NCBI RefSeq assembly: GCF_037975245.1
Contig: NC_092572.1
Span: forward strand, 10,671,769 to 10,735,768
Reading direction: 5' to 3'
DNA length: 64,000 nt
DNA from: Apostichopus japonicus
Taxonomy: Eukaryota > Echinodermata > Holothuroidea > Aspidochirotida > Stichopodidae
Below the pieces are notes generated by a model. That model had not been told where the DNA came from and ran no database searches. It was given only the letters and a program-made list of their open reading frames with translations. Of this stretch, positions 37,101 to 45,831 are shown piece after piece. The translations under genes were made by a program, and so were the position numbers. The stretch's first letter is position 1; every line of letters begins with the position of its first letter.

Positions 37101-40100
37101 GTTTAGCTTCCTCCCGTCAATATTTTATCTTCCACCCCCCTGCCCTGCTTTCCTTTCCCCTCACCCTCACACTCAGTTACGTGTGACATTGGGGGGGGGG
37201 GGTACTTGCAGCATGCATAGTAATCGTAAAGACACAAGTGCACAGTGTATATTTTACGACTTGGCTTCAAAACGTTAGATATAATTGTATTCACAAATTA
37301 AGAAACATATACCCAGCTGGTGAAATATATCACTGAATATGCAAATCATACCATGAAAAATGTATATGTTAATAGTGCAATTATCTCGACCATTCAAATT
37401 TGAAATTTATCAGTAGTACAGCAATATTTTCAGAATGCTAAATGTTGCTGCAAATTTCGAAAGCTACCGGTATTTTCGTTGGACGCTTTTTTACCCCATC
37501 ATGTACATCCAAGACAATCGAGAGGGTGTAAACACTATGGATTATTAAATATGGTCTCAGTGACGTATTTTGCTCTGAGGGGGAGGGGGGGGGGGCTTGA
37601 AGAAGCCTAACTCCAGAGGTAAAGGTTGGCCCATCAGTTTCTGCTCTTGCTATATTTTGGGTCATTCTGTTACTGACTGTTAATATTTTCTTTCCATATT
37701 GCTTGGCAGTTGAGAGCTTGGAAGCAGAGACCAAACGGTAATTTCCCTTTATCACGGTCTCTGACGACATCATATCTGGCGACCAATGCGAACCATTCTT
37801 TCACAGAGTTAGAGGAAGAACTGTTTCTGTTATCTGCAGAGAACGCATCCCTCAAAAAGGCACTAAATGAGGTAACTACGATACAAAGGTTTAACTACGT
37901 CATCATGAGATGATGAATATGCATATCGTCATTTTTTCACGTCATTTTAAAAAGGGACACAAACCCAAATCACCTTTCTTTGGTCTTTATGCTGGTAATT
38001 AATGTAAATATGTGACGTCATAGTGCCACTAGGATCTGAAACTTTTGAATTTTCTCCGTTGTCTTTCTTTTCAGAGTTTCAAGATAGAATGGTAATAATG
38101 TTGACCTTGAAACCAGAGTCAGCATTCTATGGAGTTAAGAGCTTGAAATAAGAGCTTAAATATGTTAGATTCATCATATTTCAAAACTCTTCTCATTTCT
38201 AATACAGACATGAGAACATTGTTATTAATAAAGTATGTAGTAAAACACATACCCCCCCCCCCCTCCCAACAAAAAATGAACCACATGTGGCTCGATGATG
38301 TCATATTTAGACTTGATCAAGTCTTTTTTAACTTTGTGCGTTAAAGAACGTTATATCTGTGGTATTTCTCAAATTGGATAACATTTTCCTTGGATGATTT
38401 GGGGAGGTTGTTCATAACAGTTATCTCCATCTCATAAATCTATAACGATGATTAAGTTTGCATCTCCTTAAAGGTTATGAGATAATTTGATGGGTTGATT
38501 TCATAACATTGATTTGACTCCATTGTGTATCTGTTATTCCATTTCTCATGAGAAGAAGTCGACAAAATGATCCTCCTTTAAAAAAATAAATCCCTTCGAA
38601 CTAACTTGGCTGTAACAGAGTCATGATCCAAGCATGGTTACATAGATTAATACGTGCATGGGGACTGGGGTTGAGAGTGAGGTGGAGCTGCTTGGTTAAT
38701 GTGCCCAGACTATATTTTGGCTGACTTTTCTCATAAAGTACAAATGAGTTTAATCCGTGATTTCATTCAACTGTGTGCCTAGGAGTCATTTCCAACGGCG
38801 TAAGCAAAAATTTTGTCAAATGGGGTAGATGCAGGCTTTTTTTATTGGGGTAGGGTATTGTAGGGTAGGGCATAGGGTGAGGTGGGGTAGGGTAGGGTGG
38901 ATGGCTGTGGTTACAATTAACTTAGTGACATAACTGAATTTTCTCAAATGTCTAGGGTGGGAGAGAAGGGGGGGGGGGGAGGGAATGCGGCGATGAAAGG
39001 TACTTCCAGTGCCTTAATTGTTATGTCTCCGTTATGTATACCATTAATTACTGAGATACATAGGGATGAAGAAAACTAGGAATAAAGTTCGTCATGAAAG
39101 TAACTCTGTAAATCTTAGACACATTATGTTCATATACAGATATACCCAACAAATCTTAAGTAACTCCCCCCCCCCTCCCTTCCCCCTTCCATTGTCTCTT
39201 CTTTTATAAGATGCTACAAAACTGTTCACCACCATGCGTGTAATACGTTTAACGTATTGTAACACTAACACCCGTCAGTTCATCAATGCACAAACAATAT
39301 TGTTATATTACTTTAATAACATAATTGAAATTTCTCAAATGTCTGGTGGGGGGGGGGGGCGATAAGGGGGGAGCTTCCAAGTCCGCATTATATATTCGTA
39401 ATGCACAGCTCTAAAAATAATGGGGTCATTAAAACTAGGAACAAAGTTGATAACTTTTGTTATCAGTGGGGAGAAGAAGTCGACAAAGGGTGTGAATTTA
39501 CCATCTTGTGCCTCGTACACTGTTTGGTGTAACATTATATGGGCTATTTGTCATACGTCTCGAACGTATGTTCAGCATCTGTCTAAACAATCCAAACCTT
39601 TAAATAAGTCTAACGACGTACAATCTTTCCCGATATGGCATCTTATATCAACAAAAGACTTCAATCGTAAAATGACTAATGACACAGCAAATGATACGTT
39701 TTCTTTGATATCTAATATTTATAGCTGTGGCTAAAATGTGAACTTTGTGGTAATAAGCCAACATGTCTTGCTTAATTTAAACCTCGTTCTCTAGGTTCAA
39801 GGGAATTTAACTGCGCCACAATATTCTTAAACATAAACAAGTCTTCCACGAAATTGGCTCCTACCAGCCTCGACTTGCTGACTTTGGGTCTTGTTAAAAA
39901 AGGTTTCGTGATTTGCCATGCAGGCCATGTGCACACTCTCTACGTGGTCGCTATATGGATCTACGTATAACCTGTTGTGCATGTTCACAACGTTGTATAA
40001 AATAAGTTTAACAATACAACGATAACGTTGATTTTCCTTTTAATTACGCAATAGAACTATTGTTATGGTGGAGGTCAAAGGTCACACTATTAACAAAGGG

Positions 40101-42160
40101 CAGTACGATACCAATAGGTGTATACATAATATCTTTAAGTTAATAAGTAATGATACGCAGGTCCATTATGAGAGTGGTTTATTTGGAAGATCAAAAGATG
40201 TCCAAGAATTAAGTCAAGTTTGTCTCACCAATAACATCTCCTGACCAAGCCTGCTTTCAGTGAAGGGTGATAATATCGATGGTATAAAGAGTTACAATCA
40301 ATGGCGTCGCCAAGGGGTGGCCTGGGGGGGGGGGGGCACGTGCCCTCCCCTAAAGAATGGTTCTGTTCTGTGCCCCCCCCCCCCCGTGCCCCCCAAGATT
40401 GAAATATCTGGAGAAGCCACTGGTTACAATTCCATTAAGGATGACTCTAAGGTACAAAAAGTTCACCCGAACGTAGTTTTTATATTATCAATAAAACAAT
40501 AGCTGAAGGTGACATCAACTTTGTTTGGAGTTTTGGATTATATCACCAGTCTGTGAACATGACAAACGAGTTAGATCTAAAGACCACATTTATGATGCCA
40601 AACAATTGACAACATAGACAGAAGGGAAACAAAAACGCCATGAAATAATGATGGACTCTACCATTGATAAGCAATCAGTGACAATATTATATATTTAAAT
40701 TGAATGAGGGGCGCAAAGAGTCTTGCGAGATATCGTCTGGGATTGTCTGGTGATAGAAATGGTAAATTATCCATTAAAGGTTAACATGTAGGGTTAACAT
40801 GTCCTGTCAAACAGAAGGGAGTCGTAAACCACCAATTTAACTATTTTATAGCAGTCAATAAGTAAGGAGCCATGTGAAATGTGGGATGAAGAAGATTATA
40901 CTCCGTTCATATGCTTTTGTTTTACTACAGAAAGATTAATATAGGCTACTTAACGGAAAGAGAAGACCTCAATAAAGGGGGTTCGGGGGGGGGGTAGCAT
41001 AATTGTCTCCGAGGTCCGGCCTGACTCTCGGAGCCACGGTTGTGAATAGTAAGATATCGGACCCGGATAATCCATGATCCAGCTAATGAAGGTCCGCATA
41101 ATGCATGTAATACTGTAGATCAGTTTTAATTGATACATATACCTTGAGTGATTCTCTTCGGCAGTTTTATGACGTAATGTGAAGCACAACTAGCTATTTC
41201 AGATATAATCGATAATTCGAGAATTCTCCATTCCGTTCATATACTTTTGTTTTACTACAGAAAGAAGAATTAATTCTCGCTTTGAAAGCTCATGTCGGGT
41301 CCGCTACGGATAAGTTAAACCAGTTTATGACGGACGCAGACCCGTCAAAGCACGACAGCGGGTGTGACGTAGATGGGTCGTCATCGGCGACCAGTCACGA
41401 CGACCACGACCTGTACCAAAATAACCGTCGTGGATGTCAAAATGAAAATGGGAAAACGAACCGTCATACCGGAAGTGACCGATATGCAAATGAGGTCAGC
41501 ATTGTCACGGAGTCACCGAGGCATCTTCTTAACGTGGACCCGGTGGATTTAGCGAGGCAGGGTCTAAAAAGAGGACGCCCTCGAGATAGATTAAGTCTAA
41601 GGAGCGCCAATAGTTTGGGTTCCCAGGTTTCGATTAAAAGTATATCAGAATTGAAGAAATCTCTAGTGGAAGATCTAAACTGCGCGCAAAATCTGTCCTC
41701 AAATTTGTATAATTCAATATCTAAAGATTTATTCGAGTGCAGGGCAAAACCGATGTATTACGAAATAGCTAAGACGGAAGAAGCTCTATCTGACGTCATC
41801 ACAAGAACGTACCATATTAATCCAGAGGACGAGAACACCTCCGTTGCGAGCAGTGACTTCACCTATGATAACCCAGTCTTTACAAAGAACCCGGATCAAA
41901 GGTATCTTGCTCGAGACACGCCTGGTGGCCACGTTCATTCCGATGGACAGATAAGCAGAACTTCTAGCTTTCGATCTGTAGCAAGTCTGGCCATGGAAAC
42001 GGCCGAACAAAGAGAACGGTCTTTGTCGGACGATCCGAGAGAATTGCAATACGCGAAATATACATCCCCGGAAGAAAGAGTCGCTCGGGAGGGTTCGCCG
42101 TCTAAAACGATCCGAAGTGCCGAAGCGACGCAAAAGTCAAATTTAAATACATATGTATAA
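19274..42160 (+). CDS. GPR156-like: GPR156-like class C (GABA-B-type) orphan receptor without Venus-flytrap domain, 7 exons
   Basis: Seven exons splice in phase (19274-19407, 30491-30623, 32822-32929, 34435-34560, 35150-35464, 37710-37871, 41261-42160) to 625 residues. Seen: TM1 at about 11-39; YVKMSSPNLN at 46-55 (the class hallmark); TM2; TM3 with GSMYTKTWRV near 104-113; VIKDSRL starting helix 4; TM5 with LLYGTHLSWATRNV; TM6; TM7 ending YIPK; a coiled coil at about 303-340 (FTELEEELFLLSAENASLKK); a polar Ser-rich tail ending NTYV, a class I PDZ-type ligand. Cys88 and Cys177 could form the class's extracellular disulfide. Known: GABA-B receptors share these motifs but carry a large ectodomain; GPR156 lacks it and is reported to signal constitutively through Gi. 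Inferred: this is a GPR156 relative, because the N-terminus is only about 10 residues and the IPK-LRAWK / NHSFTELEEE region fits GPR156. Confidence 0.88.
19482..19690. repeat. Short tandem duplication in intron 1 (~150 bp period)
   Basis: GCAGGGATTCTCATGTATCT...TCGAGGGAGATGACGTC (from 19482) recurs as GTAGGGATTTTAATGTATCT...TCGAGGGAGAAGACGTC (from about 19635). Confidence 0.7.
19691..23273. other. Intron 1 sequence with poly-G/C tracts, no gene seen
   Basis: Poly-G/C tracts occur at about 20105, 20256, 20521, 22225 and 23138. Tandem or coding structure beyond the listed items is not evident. Confidence 0.4.
20410..20535. mobile_element. hAT-type MITE fragment (weak)
   Basis: AGCACCATTTTGCATCTATA is shared in form with blocks at 28440, 45600-45700 and 49430, and is followed by a poly-C/C-rich stretch. 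No ends or target duplication could be found. Confidence 0.3.
23274..23473 (+). repeat. Dispersed ~200-bp repeat, copy 1
   Basis: Shares with 56769-56967, in the same orientation, ATAGACT-CGGATGTGTG, TTTGGCTTCGGC, GAGTACAACG, TATGCTGCCGTG, TGCGATCCGCGTTAT and CAAGGTCGGTAAGAGTGACT. No tRNA boxes or terminal inverted repeats were recognised, so the class is unknown. Confidence 0.8.
23729..23735 (+). promoter_or_regulatory. CCAAT-type motif upstream of the pseudogene
   Basis: GACCAATCGCATCGC lies about 40 bp before the ATG at 23772 in a locally less AT-rich stretch. It is a possible remnant promoter element. Confidence 0.3.
23772..25415 (+). pseudogene. Frameshifted three-exon pseudogene with Cys-rich tail
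   Basis: Exon 1 (23772-24012) starts MDAYTSSSMSSEADDSEGKT and runs through SYCFMHVIETHGRVIPF; a one-base loss in the T run at 23879-23885 is needed to continue as SEKSFNKFLECSTLWKELEN to a donor AAG|GTAGGC. Exon 2 (24800-24909) continues in phase: GYQVDCYRHFCNLTSIRRAK, a YHxxCYxxF-type motif. Exon 3 (25215-25415) has an acidic linker then GRCSCHSTT and, after another frame change, CTDLCRCINCQN and a DEED-rich end. This order (FSEK-like, GYxxxCY, CSC...CTDLCxCxxCxN) recurs in uncharacterised marine-invertebrate proteins as I recall them. Two frame breaks plus a phase mismatch into exon 3 suggest decay, or assembly errors. It lies in receptor intron 1, same strand. Confidence 0.6.
25790..26730. 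repeat. Complex tandem repeats (~135 bp and ~312 bp periods)
   Basis: TATTTCGAGYTGTATTAACAGAA followed by CAATTCACTTGTTTTATATT and ATCACTTGCGATGTA recurs at about 25797, 25871, 26006, 26115 and 26426. A larger unit (ACAGTGCTYGTTTAGAA...TGCATTTCTTATGTG) repeats with a 312-bp shift (26340 against 26652). Confidence 0.8.
26731..28429. other. Intron 1, purine-rich and poly-C patches
   Basis: A GA-rich stretch runs from about 26830 to 27010 and a poly-C tract lies at 27309-27322. A C-rich patch with GGGCACGTGCCC is at 27838-27892 and may be the decayed left part of the element ending at 28632. No exon seen. Confidence 0.4.
28430..28632. mobile_element. hAT-type MITE, right part
   Basis: Contains CACCATTTTGCATC, a GGGGAGGGGGGCACCCCCTCCCC fold, and ends CTGGTGACGCCACTG, i.e. 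CAGTGGCGTCACCAG on the other strand, a hAT-like terminus. The left end is not clearly found. Confidence 0.5.
29216..29320. repeat. Near-perfect loopless hairpin (~105 bp)
   Basis: Left arm 29216-29269 and right arm 29270-29320 are reverse complements with a few differences, meeting at GCGCGTGCACGCGC with no loop. The arms carry TAGACAACGAAATCAGTTT and GGCAACAAC. Upstream (29100-29215) several single-stranded copies of ACGTAAGTTTAGACAACG are present, suggesting the same family. Confidence 0.85.
29990..30180. repeat. ~39-bp C/T-rich minisatellite in intron 1
   Basis: Three to four copies of CCTCCCGCTGCTCCTATATT plus CCGCCTGCTGTTCC occur in a broadly pyrimidine-rich stretch (29760-30480) that leads into the exon 2 acceptor. 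Pro-rich frames here are repeat translation. Confidence 0.8.
30491..30623 (+). CDS. GPR156-like: Receptor exon 2: first loop and TM2
   Basis: Acceptor TCTTTCAG; the first A completes the split Arg. The frame reads YVKMSSPNLNIIIIIGAMMT then CAVLFGIDGSLL and ends LQILCK at AAG|GTTTGT. KMSSPNLN is the strongest family signature in the gene. Confidence 0.95.
30713..31673 (-). mobile_element. Probable solo LTR, antisense in intron 2
   Basis: On the minus strand the block starts TGTCAGAATGTTATAAT and ends around CATTCCAACG(TAACA), giving inverted ends of the kind TGTcAGAATG/CATTCcaAC. Inside is a TATATAAACC promoter box (31431-31440). Composition is more GC-rich than the intron. I see no PBS, coding region or second LTR. 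The target duplication is unresolved. Confidence 0.45.
31926..32211. mobile_element. MITE with 9-bp target duplication and telomere-like core
   Basis: The ends carry inverted GTGGCTATTCTTATGACTAG / CTAGTCGTAAGAATAGCCAC. A perfect 9-bp direct repeat TACTTTCTA flanks it (31917-31925 and 32212-32220), the size made by Mutator-type transposases. The core (32034-32097) is a degenerate CCCTAA-like array, and CTGCGCATGCG (NRF-1-like) occurs next to it. It lies in intron 2 of the receptor gene. Confidence 0.8.
32822..32929 (+). CDS. GPR156-like: Receptor exon 3: TM3
   Basis: 36 codons, phase 0 at both ends: VRPCVVSIGFTLIYGSMYTK then TWRVYRIFTHSKTKRM and donor ATG|GTAAAG. The GxMxxKTWRVxxIF pattern is typical of GABA-B-type receptors. 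Confidence 0.95.
33235..33282. repeat. (CCCA)n microsatellite
   Basis: About 12 units in intron 3. Confidence 0.9.
34096..34162. repeat. (TA)n tract in intron 3
   Basis: A nearly pure (TA)n of about 67 bp, with one TTTA interruption. A poly-C tract follows at about 34271-34284. Confidence 0.9.
34435..34560 (+). CDS. GPR156-like: Receptor exon 4: intracellular loop 2 and TM4
   Basis: 42 codons, phase 0: VIKDSRLICMIIGLVTVDVI then LAAWMVLDPPMYLAQ and GSN before GTAAGT. The I-K-D at the start of helix 4 and the W..xDP after it are family features. Confidence 0.95.
35150..35464 (+). CDS. GPR156-like: Receptor exon 5: extracellular loop 2, TM5-TM7
   Basis: 105 codons, phase 0, from TLSSSVAGMCSSNRYEMW to LLLQYIPK and donor AAG|GTATGT. 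It holds the loop cysteine (C177), LLYGTHLSWATRNV, the MNDS block before TM6 and the IPK end of TM7. If the intron were retained the frame would run 22 codons more to a TAG at 35528, giving a receptor that lacks the coiled coil. Confidence 0.95.
35750..35822. repeat. AT palindromic tract in intron 5
   Basis: TATATTATATATAATACATT and mirrored blocks can fold into a cruciform. Confidence 0.7.
35970..36245. repeat. C/T-rich (CCGTCCTTC-like) repeat in intron 5
   Basis: Irregular repeats of CCCCGTCCTTCTTACCCC and CTTCCTTCC. Pro/Ser-rich frames across it are artefacts of composition. Confidence 0.75.
36246..37709. other. Rest of intron 5, nothing recognised
   Basis: AT-rich, with a poly-G tract at about 37191 and a G-rich stretch at 37579-37593 shortly before the exon 6 acceptor. 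Confidence 0.5.
37710..37871 (+). CDS. GPR156-like: Receptor exon 6: C-tail and start of coiled coil
   Basis: Acceptor TGCTTGGCAG; 54 codons, phase 0: LRAWKQRPNGNFPLSRSLTT and then HSFTELEEELFLLSAENASL followed by KKALNE and donor GAG|GTAACT. The heptad-like E/L/K spacing indicates a coiled coil that continues into exon 7. Confidence 0.92.
38922..39460. repeat. Diverged tandem duplication in intron 6 (~390 bp shift)
   Basis: GACATAACTGAATTTTCTCA then AATGTCTAGGGTGGG with a poly-G tract and later AAAACTAGGAATAAAGTT (39075) recurs as AACATAATTGAAATTTCTCA, AATGTCTGGTGGGG and AAAACTAGGAACAAAGTT (39430). Confidence 0.65.
40299..40422. mobile_element. 124-bp hAT-type MITE with 8-bp target duplication
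   Basis: Starts CAATGGCGTCGCC and ends GGAGAAGCCACTG; perfect 8-bp direct repeats GTTACAAT flank it (40291-40298 and 40423-40430). The interior is poly-G, GGGCACGTGCCC, and poly-C, so it can fold on itself. In intron 6. Confidence 0.85.
40898..40936 (+). other. Duplicate (decoy) copy of the exon 7 acceptor
   Basis: CTCCGTTCATATGCTTTTGT then TTTACTACAGAAAGA here nearly matches 41228-41267, the true exon 7 acceptor, 330 bp downstream. Use of this copy would read AAA GAT TAA and stop at the third codon, deleting almost the whole tail. Confidence 0.75.
41261..42160 (+). CDS. GPR156-like: Receptor exon 7: end of coiled coil, cytoplasmic tail, stop
   Basis: Acceptor TTTTACTACAG; 299 codons and TAA. 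It starts KEELILALKAHVGSATDKL (coiled-coil end), then a polar tail rich in Ser, Asp and Arg with several basic/Ser clusters (RPRDRLSLRSANSLGSQVS, SRTSSFRSVASL) that look like kinase sites, a YDNPVF motif, and a C-terminus SNLNTYV. No further membrane segment. The long terminal exon is typical for receptor tails. Confidence 0.92.
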   Translation, partial: KEELILALKAHVGSATDKLNQFMTDADPSKHDSGCDVDGSSSATSHDDHDLYQNNRRGCQNENGKTNRHTGSDRYANEVSIVTESPRHLLNVDPVDLARQGLKRGRPRDRLSLRSANSLGSQVSIKSISELKKSLVEDLNCAQNLSSNLYNSISKDLFECRAKPMYYEIAKTEEALSDVITRTYHINPEDENTSVASSDFTYDNPVFTKNPDQRYLARDTPGGHVHSDGQISRTSSFRSVASLAMETAEQRERSLSDDPRELQYAKYTSPEERVAREGSPSKTIRSAEATQKSNLNTYV

Positions 42161-42765
42161 TGTTATACAGTAAAAAAAGAAGTTTCCTTTTTCTACAAAA
42201 TGTAGCTTATAATATAGAATTTCGTGGGAAAATAGCAGAAGACGTATGTGTCTCTAATGTGTCAAAGAGGAGGAAGGGTGGCCGGGGAGGGATTGGGTGG
42301 AGGGTTAGGTGGGGGGGGGGGTATTGCAAAATTGAACCGCATTGAACCGCATAATATATGTGGGACATCACAGAGCTTGTTTAATCGATGAAAGAAAGCT
42401 GATTTTCGACTAGTTAAAGAAAATTAATTTGTTTATTTCTGACACATATGCACAATCGTATACATTAGTAAAAATCAGGAAGCCTATAGGTGAGCATTAA
42501 GTCAATTTACAAATACATGTTTATTAATTTGAAGAGATAATGGGATGGTTTCAGCCGAATGTCCAAATTGCAATGATATTACAGAAAGAGAGAAACTTGA
42601 GAATCAAAGGCTAGCTGCTTATTAATTATTTTCCATTAATTAGTGTATGTTATTTTATCGTTTCGTCGGCTGTTGTATATCAAACCTTTTGAGTGTTACT
42701 CAAAATAAGATTTGGATTGATTGCACTAAGACATTCGTAAAAAATAAATAAAAGACCAAACTTGA
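42161..42765 (+). other. Probable receptor 3' UTR with polyadenylation signals
   Basis: The stretch after the stop ends near overlapping AATAAA signals at 42743-42752 (AAAATAAATAAAAG). A poly-G tract lies at about 42311-42320. Confidence 0.5.
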
Positions 42766-45127
42766 AAGCGTGCAACCATTGTTTTGAATTAAATTTGACT
42801 AGTGAAGGCTGTAATGACCTTCATTGTGATAGTATAGAATTTCACTTGGTATGAGTACGTGTTTGAGTACAACACACTAGACACGGGTACGAGTATGTTA
42901 TTCAGTTAATTTTCCATTAGTTCCAATACTACTATTGAAAATGTCTCGAGTACGCGGTGTTCTAAAGAGTAAAGCAGTCTAACAATATTGCACCTGCTAT
43001 GTTATGTAATAGGCAATTACTTTCAAAATGCAATCTATTGTTTGCCCAACCATTCTGTTTTTGTTATGCAAAATTAGCATGTATTGTATTGAGTTACAGA
43101 ATAGTGTGTTTTTTAGAGACATTGGTCAGTTGTAAACTGTTCTTCAAAGAGAAAGGTTGAGTGAGAAATAAGTTGTAAACTGTTCTTCAGAGAGAAAGGT
43201 TGAGTGAGAAATAAGTTGTAAACTGTTCTTCAGAGAGAAAGGTTGAGTGAAAAATAAGAATAAGACAGAAAACAACGTGTAAAAGACTGAGAAAAAAAAG
43301 AGAAAAAGAGAAATAGAGAGATTAGCAACGAAAAATAAAAAGAGAACAAGCAAATTTCCTTTTGAGTTTAACTTCACTATGTCTGGTGAACACGCGGGTA
43401 GTATGAGAACATATCCACCAGGCCAGTAGCCTACGTATTAATAAGCTAGCAAACGAGTAGAATTCTCAATTCTGTACACATGCACTCACTACACAATTAA
43501 GGCTACAATACAAGTGCACCTTCGTCTATATACATCAGTTGATCATTAAATGCACAACATATTTCTTTTTGATTACTTACAATTTTTTTTTCATGAAGAC
43601 TCATTCAAATGGGCAGCCGTGCGAGTTAAGGATTGAGAGAAAGAGAGGGGGTGGGGGAGGGGGGTGAGAGGGACATGGGTAGAAGAATATGTCAGTCAGT
43701 TCGATACAAGCCTTGAGTGAGCCTTAAACCAGTTTAATGGATTGATATATCCAATATTTTTGCCCGTCAAGCTCGAGCAGGCCTGACGAGAGGGAAAGGG
43801 GAAGGGGAGGGGAAGGGGAAGGAGGGGGAGGAGGAGGGGGATAACGTACCGACCATCGTCCCTCCACATTCCCCTCATCTCCATCACAGTTGCCGTACAC
43901 AATAGAGAGCTTAGGCCTATACTATTCTCGGAAACCAAGTCCTTGCATTCCGCATGCTTTATTTTGTCTGGCTGTATTATTAACAAATTTTCTCTGTAAG
44001 GTTCTGTTGTATCGGCGTGTACATAGCCCTGTGAAGAGTATCATCATAGACCAATAAATAGTATCATTGTTGCCTATAAACTCAGTAAATAATTACCATA
44101 TCTAAACACACATGCACATAGTTGTAAAACTAATAGGATTTACTCACGCGCCGTGACTTTGTGCCAAATAGCGAATAGCTGTCAGACAGCATATTTACAA
44201 GGAGACTTCACTGTAAAGTTTCATTGACCATTTATGCATTACACGCGGTTTTCAAATCACATATTGGCGGGAAGGGATGTATTCTCCAGAATGAGTTAGC
44301 TAAAGCAGTACAGCACTGTCCATTTTTAGTGTGGCTGGGGGGGGGGGGGGTGGGTGAAGCGAGGAATTGCAACTGACATAGAGTTAATGTGTTAATGTGA
44401 ATTGACAAAAATGCTTAGACCCCGAACTGCGAGAGCTTTTATTTTTCTTATGTGTGGGGGTGACTTATATGATGAATAAATCATTTAATTGATCGACGGA
44501 GGGGGAATTACTTTTCAGACTTTATTGTCATGGCTGATTACGTACTCAGGTGTTTGTCATTCTTTTTTTAAGGTAAAACATTTTACAGAAAGTAAAATCG
44601 CACAACACTTCTCTATATACTCGTTCTGCGAAAGGTAAACTCGGTTCCTTTGGTCCATTCCTTCACCTATAGCCTGTTAGCCAAATTGTCGAGTCGGTTA
44701 CGTATTCTGTAAATATGCTTTTGTGTTATTGTAAATATAGATACAAATATATTACGAATTACGAAAATACACATATATTACGAATTTTCTACCTCAAAAA
44801 ATGTTGTCCGTGTTTTCTTTCATATTATTATTAGTGAGGTGTAGGCTACACACTTAATTGTTAATATATGCCTAAATGAAGTACATAGAAATCTTACCTA
44901 TCAGGGCAGGTTGGTAGCAGACCGCAGAATAAGCGACATTGCTTCTCTTTTGAAAGATTAATCAAATCCCACAGTTTGGGGCCTTTCCGGGTCGACAACG
45001 GATCCAAAAACTATAGCCTTATCAGTGATGACTAACAAAAAAAAAGAGATGTTTGCACCATAGAGCAGAATATAAGAACTAGAGATCGGACTCATAATAC
45101 CGCTAACGCAAAGCCGCTGTGCGGCCA
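42766..45127. other. Intergenic, no gene seen
   Basis: Apart from the 43-bp repeat at 43129-43257, it holds a G-rich patch (43790-43840), a poly-G tract (about 44337-44351) and AT-rich unique DNA. Confidence 0.5.
43129..43257. repeat. 43-bp tandem repeat, three copies
   Basis: GTTGTAAACTGTTCTTCAGA then GAGAAAGGTTGAGTGAGAAATAA repeats at 43129, 43172 and 43215 with one or two changes. Confidence 0.9.
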
Positions 45128-45392
45128 ACGTATTTTTTTTTTTTTGTCCCAGGACGAACGTGGATTTCAGGTTTTTTCAGGAATTTACAAATTCGTTTGA
45201 GATCAGAGTTAGGGTGTAGAAAGTGGGTTAGGGATCTAGTTTTTATGAAAATGAAGGATTGTCGTTCATAATCTGGGGTCAAAACTAGGAAAACAAGATT
45301 CAGAACATGTTTTTTGAAAAAGCGTCACATGTTTGGAATCCAGGGATTTGATTGGCCGATGCCCACGTTCGTCCTGGGCAAAAAAAATACGC
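45128..45392. mobile_element. 265-bp MITE with 9-bp target duplication
   Basis: Ends are inverted: ACGTATTTTT...GTCCCAGGACGAACGTGG on the left, CCACGTTCGTCCTGGGC...AAAATACGC on the right. A perfect 9-bp direct repeat GTGCGGCCA flanks it (45119-45127 and 45393-45401). A 9-bp duplication fits a Mutator-like mobiliser. No coding capacity. Confidence 0.85.
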
Positions 45393-45448
45393 GTGCGGCC
45401 ATGGGGAACCGTCAGCCATTATACCAAACCGGGCAAGACACAACATAG

Positions 45449-45823
45449 CAAGGGCGTAGGAACCGGGGGGCTGGGGGGGGGGGGCCAGCCCCCCCAGTGA
45501 AAAATGTGGAGGGGCGGAAGTATCATTCCGCCCCCCCCCCCCCCCCGCTTCGTAAGTCAGAAAACCCCTTTGTCATTTCCAAATTAGAAAAAAATCTCAT
45601 TTGGAGCACCAAATTGCATCTAAGGCCAGGTGAAAATACAAAATTAAGTTTACAAAATGGAGTGGGTGTTGAAGTGTGCTATATTGCACCAAATTGCATC
45701 TGAGGCCACCTGGAAATGCAAAAAATTCCAAAGGGGAGGGGGACACCCCCTCCCCTTAGACCCCTCCCCAGGCCGGCCATCAGTCTTCAGCCCCCCACTC
45801 AACAGTACCTTCCTACGCCACTG
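45449..45823. mobile_element. 375-bp hAT-type MITE with 8-bp target duplication
   Basis: Starts CAAGGGCGTAGGAACC and ends CCTTCCTACGCCACTG; perfect 8-bp direct repeats CAACATAG flank it (45441-45448 and 45824-45831). Inside, CACCAAATTGCATCT appears twice and a GGGGAGGGGGACACCCCCTC fold matches blocks in the composite element at 48560, so they belong to related families. Confidence 0.9.
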
Positions 45824-45831
45824 CAACATAG

